The notes below the pieces were generated by a model. That model was given only the letters and a program-made list of their open reading frames with translations. It did not search any database and was not told where the DNA came from. A DNA stretch of 7,139 bases from Methanoregula sp. (GTDB lineage: Archaea > Halobacteriota > Methanomicrobia > Methanomicrobiales > Methanospirillaceae). Location of the stretch: positions 1,421 to 8,559 of the forward strand of contig PNBP01000023.1 of NCBI GenBank assembly GCA_003136075.1, read 5' to 3'. Below are positions 1-5,346 of the stretch, piece by piece (position 1 is the first letter of the stretch; each line of letters starts with the position of its first letter). The translations under genes were made by a program, and so were the position numbers.

Positions 1-309
1 TTTGGCCTGGAAGAGGAGACGATCTGCCCGGGCTCCGCCGGGTTGTCCACCGGCATACAACCGGACACCCGCTTCGCCAATCCACACCAGCAGGCAGCCG
101 ACACGTGCCGCAAGTACCACCGCTGCGTGGGAAACCCGGATACCGGGTTCCAGCATAAGACAGGCAACACTTCCGATCGGGATCTGGGTACGAACTCCGT
201 TTTTGTCAACGAGGACGAATGCTCCATCAAGAACATCCAGTTCTCCCCGTTCAAGAAAAACAAGGGAGATCCTTTCCTTAAGGGCAATGGGTTTCAATGG
301 TGGGAACAT
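1..309 (-). CDS. cas1: Cas1, type I-E spacer-acquisition integrase (partial, N-terminal 103 residues)
   Basis: Reading the minus strand from the ATG at 309-307 gives an open frame of exactly 103 codons to the window edge, with no stop. The protein begins MFPPLKPIALKERISLVF and continues through DGAFVLVDKNG, GSVACLMLEPG, RVSHAAVVLAA, VGEAGVR and GQPGGARADRLL. These match the N-terminal beta domain and start of the helical domain of Escherichia coli type I-E Cas1 almost without gaps. Cas1 with Cas2 captures protospacers and integrates them at the leader end of the CRISPR array. The metal-binding catalytic residues of the family (Glu, His, Asp in the C-terminal lobe) lie beyond the window, so activity cannot be judged. 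The start lies 12 nt after the cas6e stop, with GGGG four nucleotides upstream as a modest ribosome-binding site. The start is supported by alignment to the E. coli N-terminus. The frame is intact as far as seen. Confidence 0.96.
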   Translation of the reverse strand, partial: MFPPLKPIALKERISLVFLERGELDVLDGAFVLVDKNGVRTQIPIGSVACLMLEPGIRVSHAAVVLAARVGCLLVWIGEAGVRLYAGGQPGGARADRLLFQAK

Positions 310-321
310 AAAACCCCGGAT

Positions 322-993
322 TTATGGCCGTTTGATCATCATCATCCCGCAGCCAAATCCCTTCGCAGGTCCGATACCGGAAAAGAGCGCCCGGATAAAT
401 GCATCAGGATCGGTGACCGTGAGAAGGCCGGTAAAATCGATAGTGCTGATCCTGATCTCATGATTTTCCCTGGCTTTTTTGAATCGGTGCTGGAGATAAC
501 CATCCGCCCTGATGTCTTCGCCCCGAATGGAAAAGCCATTGGCTTCCCCTTTTTGCGCCAGCCAGACAAAACCCGCTTCCTGCACGATATCGGCTTCCCG
601 TGGTAACACTCCCTGTTTTTCCTTGAGGCGGGTCTTTGCCTCCATGACAACATCATGCCGGTGTTGTTTGTGTTCATCGTCACGCTTTGCCCGGATGGGA
701 TTTGCCCGCAGGACAAACGAAAAGACCTGATCTTTTTTCACAACGGGAGCATACGGTTTTGGCTCTACGATCCAGATCCCTTTCCGATCATTTGGCGCAC
801 GCTCCGATACGCAGAAGAAGGCGGGAAGGCCATGCACCGCATCCTGCCGGTAAATAAAATCCCGCTTTCGTTCCGGTCCATCGGTGAACAGATCCCAGAC
901 CAGAGAATGCATGTGATAAGCGCTGTCAACATGCTCCCAGAATTCTTTTTTTTCTGCTGCATCCGGTCGCAGCCGTACCCTGCTGATCAGCAT
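322..993 (-). CDS. cas6e: Cas6e (CasE), crRNA-processing endoribonuclease of Cascade
   Basis: This 223-residue protein is the size expected for Cas6e, which cuts the CRISPR repeat RNA at the base of its hairpin and stays bound to the 3' handle as a Cascade subunit. The N-terminal MLISRVRL starts the first ferredoxin-like fold. YHMHSLVWDLF at about 26-36 corresponds to the E. coli YQLHQGLWHLF segment, so His29 is the likely catalytic histidine and Tyr26 its partner (the Y-x-x-H spacing known from E. coli and Thermus Cas6e). RDFIYR at about 44-49 and LRANPIR at about 95-101 are family blocks. The C-terminal glycine-rich loop GIGPAKGFGCG at 206-216 is diagnostic of Cas6e. The ATG lies 2 nt after the cas5e stop behind a strong AAGGAGG site, so this start is secure. 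It is in one operon with the other Cascade genes and appears intact. Confidence 0.96.
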   Translation of the reverse strand: MLISRVRLRPDAAEKKEFWEHVDSAYHMHSLVWDLFTDGPERKRDFIYRQDAVHGLPAFFCVSERAPNDRKGIWIVEPKPYAPVVKKDQVFSFVLRANPIRAKRDDEHKQHRHDVVMEAKTRLKEKQGVLPREADIVQEAGFVWLAQKGEANGFSIRGEDIRADGYLQHRFKKARENHEIRISTIDFTGLLTVTDPDAFIRALFSGIGPAKGFGCGMMMIKRP

Positions 994-995
994 CG

Positions 996-1739
996 TCAGC
1001 CTCCTTGAGATATCGTAATCATTGCATAATGTTCTTCACGATCAGCAAACTGCCAGCGTCTCCGGCTGGAGGGATCATCGCGACGGACTATCGTGTGCTC
1101 TTCTTCGAATCCGGATTGTTCATTGCCTTCCCAGAAAACCCGGAAATTGTTCCGGGAGGTGAGTCGTGAAATAAAGGGATGATCCGGGAACTGAACGGAC
1201 TTCAGTGCTTCTGCCAGGGTTTCTGCCCGTGCAATCTGAGCGTGAACCGGAAGCGAGAGAGGACATGATTTCCGCCCGAGATAAAGAACAAACGCCGGGT
1301 TATCAAGATGTAATTTTATCGTTGCAATCGGATACGGAGGTGAGGCAGTACGGCCCCACAGACAGATTGTATAAACTGCATCGCACCGGTAATCCCGCGA
1401 TGAGAGGATCGTATTAAGTTCATCCTTCGGCACCGCCAGTTCGTCTTTTCTCGTGAGAAAATGATATTTCATCTTTCCTTTGCCGGCCGGGGGAACCTGC
1501 GCAGTATGATAATCCCTCAACAGGATACCCGGGCCATCGATTTTGATCGCCATCAGGTACCCGGCTGCAAGTTCTCGTTGCCGCTCTTCCTCATCGCGCC
1601 GGATTCCCATAGCAGCAGCGATGAGCCCCATAACCGCAGATTTTGACGGGTGGTCGAATGTCGGGCGGAACTCTCCTACTGCAATGTCGCCCCATGAAGC
1701 CATTGAACCGTAAAGGCGAAAGATCAAGAATTCCTGCAT
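996..1739 (-). CDS. cas5e: Cas5e (CasD), crRNA 5'-handle-binding Cascade subunit
   Basis: The 247-residue product is a RAMP-fold Cas5 of the I-E type, which grips the 5' handle of the crRNA, caps the Cas7 backbone and contacts Cse1. Visible family blocks are the start MQEFLIFRLYGSMASWGD (compare E. coli MRSYLILRLAGPMQAWGQ), RPTFDHPSKSAVMGLIAAAMGI at about 25-46, the diagnostic LRDYHT at 74-79, YLGRKSCPL at 153-161, and a C-terminal RDDP followed by REEHY at about 220-238. The length is slightly above the E. coli protein (about 225). The ATG is separated from the cas7e stop by one nucleotide (TGA-T-ATG), and no purine-rich ribosome-binding site is obvious upstream. Translation is therefore probably coupled to cas7e termination. 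The frame is intact. Confidence 0.95.
   Translation of the reverse strand: MQEFLIFRLYGSMASWGDIAVGEFRPTFDHPSKSAVMGLIAAAMGIRRDEEERQRELAAGYLMAIKIDGPGILLRDYHTAQVPPAGKGKMKYHFLTRKDELAVPKDELNTILSSRDYRCDAVYTICLWGRTASPPYPIATIKLHLDNPAFVLYLGRKSCPLSLPVHAQIARAETLAEALKSVQFPDHPFISRLTSRNNFRVFWEGNEQSGFEEEHTIVRRDDPSSRRRWQFADREEHYAMITISQGG
1000..1006 (-). promoter_or_regulatory. Shine-Dalgarno site for cas6e
   Basis: The minus strand reads AAGGAGG, six nucleotides before the cas6e ATG at 993. The site sits inside the last codons of cas5e (Gln-Gly-Gly-stop), so the end of cas5e doubles as the initiation signal of the next gene. This is the strongest ribosome-binding site in the operon and fixes the cas6e start. 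Confidence 0.88.
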
Positions 1740-1740
1740 A

Positions 1741-2952
1741 TCAACCAGCTACAAACGTAAGGAGTTCGGAAAGTTTCCCCGTGCCGGCAAATGCATTCAC
1801 CTCATATTTATCCGTCCAGCATTTTCCGTACACATCATCCATCTTTTTCCGCGTATCATTCAGAACTGTTATTGCAGTACCGAGCAGGTTCTTCTCTTTG
1901 ACCGCTTCAAGATACGCGACCGATAATGAACGCGGCTGCTGGGTGCCTTTCTCCACGAGAAGGTACGACGCATATGCACGAGATGCAAAAGAATTCTGCT
2001 TTCCGGACGGTGCAATTTTTAATGCCGATTCTACAAGTGCCCGGATAGCGGTCGCTGCAAGTTTTTTGCGATCACTGTTTTTGTCGCCGCCAAGGTTTTC
2101 TTCAAGGAGCGTCTTGTTGATGCAGACGTACTCGTAGAACAAACCTGATGCAAACTCCGTCTCCCCAAGATGCCCGGCACCGGCATCATCCTCGCCTTTG
2201 TTAAGATCATCAACCGCTGTGAAATAATCGTCCTCAACCGCAACCTCATGCACGGTGACAGCATGGGCAACCTGTACTGCGGCTTCGACATTATACCGGG
2301 TTGCATTTGCCAGCATGCGACCGAACATTGCCACATCAACAGATGAAAGATCCTCTTTTAAGAGGGCGGATAACTCGTCGGTCTTTGGTTCCCGGTTTTC
2401 TTTGAGGAGGATCACGATCAAGGCCTGGATCGCCGCGATTTCATCGTTCGAGTAAAAAACCAGTTGTTCCCCTTTGAGAGAATCCTTGTCAACATTGGTT
2501 TTTTTCTCTTTTTCTTTTGGGGCCTTACCCTCGCTTTCAGCCTCCACTGCGTCTTCCTTTTTGGATTTTTTACCGGGTTCTTTGGAGGATTTATCAACAA
2601 ATACCGACGCGATCTTCCAGGCCCACAGTTTTGCTTTCTCTTCAGGAATGCCATCTGCTTTTTTTGGAACGGCGGCATTTTTGCCCTCCTCAAGCAGTTC
2701 TTTGAGGGGCAACCCGGTAATAAGTGCCTCTTTCACTTTCACGCCCATTTCCTTGGTGCGTTTTCCCATGTGATCCTTGAGATGTTCGGTGAAAATATCG
2801 GATGTCCGCCACGCCCGTTTCAGACTCTGCGAAGAGAGGCGGAGGCGCTGGGTTCCGCCCATTACGGCCGTTTTCGGCCTGCCGAGATCGTCACGGTTCA
2901 GGTTCGACGGGGGATACGATACAAGCATATGTAGTTGGATAAATTCAGCCAT
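1741..2952 (-). CDS. cas7e: Cas7e (CasC/Cse4), Cascade backbone subunit with a charged insertion
   Basis: Cas7e polymerises as six copies along the crRNA spacer and forms the Cascade backbone. The start MAEFIQLHMLVSYPPSNLNRDD and the block GGTQRLRLSSQSLKRAWR at about 32-49 match E. coli CasC (ISHSPSCLNRDD, GGKRRVRISSQSLKRAMR). Further blocks are VDVAMFGRM at 205-213, a His-Ala-Val-Thr run at about 230-233, DDYFTAVDDLN at about 241-251, and HLGETEFASGLFY at about 261-273. The protein has 403 residues, some 40 more than E. coli CasC (363). The excess is largely a Lys/Glu-rich stretch at about 121-160 (13 Lys and 10 acidic residues in 40), likely a surface loop or helix. The start has an AGGAG site 10 nt upstream and lies 5 nt after the cse2 stop. 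Confidence 0.96.
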   Translation of the reverse strand: MAEFIQLHMLVSYPPSNLNRDDLGRPKTAVMGGTQRLRLSSQSLKRAWRTSDIFTEHLKDHMGKRTKEMGVKVKEALITGLPLKELLEEGKNAAVPKKADGIPEEKAKLWAWKIASVFVDKSSKEPGKKSKKEDAVEAESEGKAPKEKEKKTNVDKDSLKGEQLVFYSNDEIAAIQALIVILLKENREPKTDELSALLKEDLSSVDVAMFGRMLANATRYNVEAAVQVAHAVTVHEVAVEDDYFTAVDDLNKGEDDAGAGHLGETEFASGLFYEYVCINKTLLEENLGGDKNSDRKKLAATAIRALVESALKIAPSGKQNSFASRAYASYLLVEKGTQQPRSLSVAYLEAVKEKNLLGTAITVLNDTRKKMDDVYGKCWTDKYEVNAFAGTGKLSELLTFVAG

Positions 2953-2957
2953 ATTCT

Positions 2958-3527
2958 TCAGACTCCTAATTTTTCTTCACTCGGTGCATGTTCATAATAG
3001 GCATACGCCCATTCTTTTTTCGTGCAACCATTTTTCGTACAATCATTCCACCAGTAGATCCCATTTGCAAGACTGACAATATCGACAGATCCTTCAAGAA
3101 GCCGGACAAGACGGATCATCGTAGTGAACAATTTGTCCGGGTCCTCAATCTTCAGAAGTTGGCGGAATCTCATGTTGCTCACGCAGGCTTTTTTTCCGGC
3201 ACCTCTTTTCGATGAGGGACTTGCCATCTGGACAGCAAATGATTTCCGGAAATCGCTCTCTTGCCCCGCGGATTTGTTCTTCTTTACATGGGAAAGAACA
3301 CCAGCGACTATAGCAAGCTGAACCATCTTGTCTTGGTTTATGGAGCCGAATGGTTCAAGCCTCATTTTCAACCGATGAAATGCCGGTGTGAAAGCAACTT
3401 CAAGCGGATTATGGCAATGCCTGAGTGCAGCCCGGTCACCTCTCGCACAGTCCAGTTCTTCCCACCAAGAAAGAAGTGATTCCCTTGCACCGGGATGGGA
3501 AAATTTCAGATAGATTTTTTGTTCCAT
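2958..3527 (-). CDS. cse2: Cse2 (CasB), small Cascade subunit
   Basis: This 189-residue, mostly helical protein sits where Cse2 is always found, between cse1 and cas7e. Two Cse2 copies form the belly of type I-E Cascade and stabilise the R-loop, mainly through basic residues. Recognisable blocks are LLSWWEELD near 18-26, AFTPAFHRLKMRLEPFG at about 45-61 (compare E. coli DIPAFYRLVQPFG), and SNMRFRQLLKIEDPDKLFT at about 117-135 followed by RLVRLLEG (compare INERRIFQLIRAD and QLRRLL). A late YWWND at about 158-162 resembles the E. coli TWWG. A lysine-rich loop at 102-113 (SPSSKRGAGKK) fits nucleic-acid contact. It is somewhat longer than E. coli CasB (160). The ATG lies 11 nt after the cse1 stop with GAGGT 8 nt upstream. 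Family assignment rests on position and these weak but collinear motifs. Confidence 0.93.
   Translation of the reverse strand: MEQKIYLKFSHPGARESLLSWWEELDCARGDRAALRHCHNPLEVAFTPAFHRLKMRLEPFGSINQDKMVQLAIVAGVLSHVKKNKSAGQESDFRKSFAVQMASPSSKRGAGKKACVSNMRFRQLLKIEDPDKLFTTMIRLVRLLEGSVDIVSLANGIYWWNDCTKNGCTKKEWAYAYYEHAPSEEKLGV
2963..2967 (-). promoter_or_regulatory. Shine-Dalgarno site for cas7e
   Basis: The minus strand reads AGGAG ten nucleotides before the cas7e ATG at 2952, within the last codons of cse2. It supports the chosen start and suggests independent initiation of the backbone gene in addition to coupling with cse2. Confidence 0.75.
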
Positions 3528-3535
3528 GTTACATT

Positions 3536-3540
3536 ACCTC
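3536..3540 (-). promoter_or_regulatory. Shine-Dalgarno site for cse2
   Basis: The minus strand reads GAGGT eight nucleotides before the cse2 ATG at 3527 and overlaps the cse1 stop codon (GTGAGGT). An earlier ATG between the site and the gene is followed directly by TAA, so the start at 3527 is the only workable one. Confidence 0.72.
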
Positions 3541-5218
3541 ACGATATCACAGGCTCCTTTTTCTTCAAATTCTTCCGTAGGGATTTTGCAGATTTTTCTG
3601 GTTTTTCCAAATCTAGCATGGCATATAAGTTTTTATTCCCATAGAGAAACTTGCGGAGATTTACCCGGGCATCGATAATCCGATGGGGATTTGTTGTTGA
3701 TATTATTTGATCCGATTGAGAATATCGATCAAAACTGGAGAGTGCTATCCTTTGTAGATAATCTAACCATTTTTCACGGAGATTACGAAGATCAAAGGAT
3801 CTATTTGATTGCAATGCGATATGCAATTCATTAATTGTTTGATAAAATGTTGGTTCTGTATCTTGCCAAAATTGTAACTCAACAAATGAAAGATTTGGCT
3901 TAAGTTTCGATTTTTGAGAGAGGATAGCCTCTTTGATGCACTCTCGCAATTTTTCCTTGATCATCTCTGCTGATACTATCAATTGAAAAATTGATGACTC
4001 ATATTCTTGTGAAATATCAGAATTTACAGTAATAAGGGGCATTATACTGTCGTTCCAACACAAGACTTTTCTTCCTTTTACGATCTTATATCCAAATGCC
4101 CAGAGTCGTGTTGAGGATAAACCGGAATTTTTCAAATCATCTTTTCGTACTTCCCTGAATAAATGAACAACTTTTGCAGGCCGGATTTTTTCATTAGGAT
4201 TATTCTGAATCAGGCCCAACCAGTGTCTGTATGAAATACCATTAACCTCAGATTGAAAAGGAATCAGTGAATTATCCTCTGATTTTCTCCTTTCAAAATA
4301 GGGTGTTAATGTATGGTACCATCCACCCTTGTAGTTGATTCCGTAATTTGTCCTGTAAAATGTGTGAACCATTGAATCGGCGGGACGGCCACAGATATCA
4401 CATCTTTCATCGTTTTTTGAATGTTCTAACACTATCTTGATTCTCCAAGGCATCCCCCAAAACATCTGGGCCCCGTTTGCATCTTGGAATGTAGTTTTCT
4501 CATCATTTTCACTAGTTCTGGTATGCCCCATCCAAGGAAATTTATCTGAATCTGCGTTTTTAGACGCATTTCCATATTGGAAAAATGTTTTATTATCGAC
4601 AATATTCAACCAAACAGTTTCCCATAGTGTGCGTCCGAGGACTATGGTTGTAAGTGGGCTTCCTCCTCTAAGAGATACGCGATACCCGGGACCACCGGAT
4701 GGGGCGTGTGCTTGTAACGTATACAATGCAGCAGCACAACAATCTTGACAAATATTTTTTGCTGTACCACGTTTAACAAAAAAATCCCGATCTTCCCGTT
4801 TTGTGATGTCACCTGGCATCTCAAGGATGAGTTCTTCAATTGGGAATTCAATTTTCTCTTTCTCTTTTGGATCTATTGCCGATAGATTGAGATCGAGATC
4901 CTGCATAAATCTCGGCCCGTCACCATCCAGATTAAACGCGGTCGCATATCGCTCAAATGCGGCTTTCAATTCATCAGGTGATGGGGGACTCCTGAATTTT
5001 TTCCGCCACTCTGATTCATCTGCGGGAGGGCAGGCCGTCTGTACCAGGCCGATCAGGAACTGGATCAGGGCTCCGTTAAAATCCGGGCGGGATGCAGCCA
5101 GTGAGATAATCGGGTTGGTTGCCAGTCCGTCCGTGATCTGGGACGGAGAAATATACTCCGGCTTTTCACCGGTTTTCCTTTTTACGGGAATCCATTGTTC
5201 ATGCAGAAGATTGTACAT
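3539..5218 (-). CDS. cse1: Cse1 (CasA/Cas8e), large PAM-recognition subunit of Cascade
   Basis: The 559-residue product is the I-E large subunit, which reads the PAM, starts DNA melting and docks Cas3. The start MYNLLHEQWIPVKRK matches the family signature (E. coli MNLLIDNWIPVRP). GPRFMQDLDL at about 101-110 follows the E. coli HPFMQTKG block, and a glycine-rich run SGGPGYRVSLRGGSPLTT at 174-191 matches E. coli FGGGFKSGLRGGTPVTT. Cys157/Cys160 and Cys273/Cys276 form two CxxC pairs, the zinc-binding set known from several Cse1 structures. Residues about 141-160 (FFVKRG then the first CxxC) sit at the L1 loop that senses the PAM. The C-terminal third should be the four-helix bundle. It is longer than E. 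coli CasA (502). Base composition changes sharply: about 55% GC at 4921-5160 but about 37% over 3541-4620. The reading frame is unbroken, so it is probably functional. Confidence 0.95.
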   Translation of the reverse strand: MYNLLHEQWIPVKRKTGEKPEYISPSQITDGLATNPIISLAASRPDFNGALIQFLIGLVQTACPPADESEWRKKFRSPPSPDELKAAFERYATAFNLDGDGPRFMQDLDLNLSAIDPKEKEKIEFPIEELILEMPGDITKREDRDFFVKRGTAKNICQDCCAAALYTLQAHAPSGGPGYRVSLRGGSPLTTIVLGRTLWETVWLNIVDNKTFFQYGNASKNADSDKFPWMGHTRTSENDEKTTFQDANGAQMFWGMPWRIKIVLEHSKNDERCDICGRPADSMVHTFYRTNYGINYKGGWYHTLTPYFERRKSEDNSLIPFQSEVNGISYRHWLGLIQNNPNEKIRPAKVVHLFREVRKDDLKNSGLSSTRLWAFGYKIVKGRKVLCWNDSIMPLITVNSDISQEYESSIFQLIVSAEMIKEKLRECIKEAILSQKSKLKPNLSFVELQFWQDTEPTFYQTINELHIALQSNRSFDLRNLREKWLDYLQRIALSSFDRYSQSDQIISTTNPHRIIDARVNLRKFLYGNKNLYAMLDLEKPEKSAKSLRKNLKKKEPVIS

Positions 5219-5345
5219 GCCAGCCTTCCTGTCCCAATATCAGCGAAATTCTCCTGATTTTCTGACAAATCCAACTATCTGGAAAATATGAATACTTTGA
5301 ATAATTCTTCCCATATCCAAGCCTCATCTTTCAACACCTTAACCA
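5219..5345 (-). other. cas3-cse1 intergenic region, possible internal promoter or leader
   Basis: This 127-nt gap is the only sizeable non-coding stretch in the window, and is about 38% GC against about 50-65% in the neighbouring part of cas3. On the minus strand it has an AT-rich block around 5280-5315 (including TATTCATATTTTCC) and ends in the cse1 ribosome-binding site. A Cascade-specific promoter here is plausible because in E. coli cas3 and the Cascade genes are transcribed separately. I see no convincing -35/-10 pair, archaeal BRE/TATA box or hairpin terminator, so the promoter idea is inference only. Confidence 0.3.
5224..5230 (-). promoter_or_regulatory. Shine-Dalgarno site for cse1
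   Basis: The minus strand reads AGGAAGG five nucleotides before the cse1 ATG at 5218. It is a clear ribosome-binding site in the intergenic gap and fixes the start that also gives the conserved Cse1 N-terminus. Confidence 0.82.
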
Positions 5346-5346
5346 T
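5275..5346 (-). CDS. Possible 23-residue small ORF overlapping the cas3 stop
   Basis: A short frame starts on the minus strand at an ATG that overlaps the cas3 stop codon (TAATG) and runs 23 codons to TAG. Its predicted peptide begins MVKVLKDEAWIWEELFKVF and is amphipathic, with acidic and aromatic residues. A GGTGA in the end of cas3 lies about 10 nt upstream, so reinitiation after cas3 is possible. I recognise no family, and an ORF of this length easily arises by chance. It could be a chance frame, a leader peptide before cse1, or the remnant of a lost gene. Confidence 0.2.
   Translation of the reverse strand: MVKVLKDEAWIWEELFKVFIFSR

Noticed and set aside
2..606. Plus-strand open frames of 153 and 187 codons at the left end
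   Set aside because: They lie antisense to cas1 and cas6e, whose minus-strand products match known families; they have no recognisable domain and are shadow frames.
2499..2505. Run of seven A on the coding strand inside cas7e as a possible programmed frameshift
   Set aside because: The main frame continues into conserved Cas7e motifs and the alternative frame gives no known product; it is just part of the lysine-rich stretch.
2464..2934. Plus-strand frame of 156 codons rich in Phe and Gly, resembling a membrane protein
   Set aside because: It is the antisense of the Lys/Glu-rich part of cas7e; the hydrophobic look comes from reading AAA/GAA codons as TTT/TTC on the other strand.
4803..5291. 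Plus-strand 162-codon frame spanning the cse1 start and part of the intergenic gap
   Set aside because: It is antisense to the well-supported N-terminal part of cse1, with no family motif.
5281..5314. AT-rich imperfect inverted repeat (GGAA ... TTCC) in the cas3-cse1 gap as an operator or terminator
   Set aside because: The arms match at only a few bases with no stable stem or T-run, no better than chance in AT-rich DNA.
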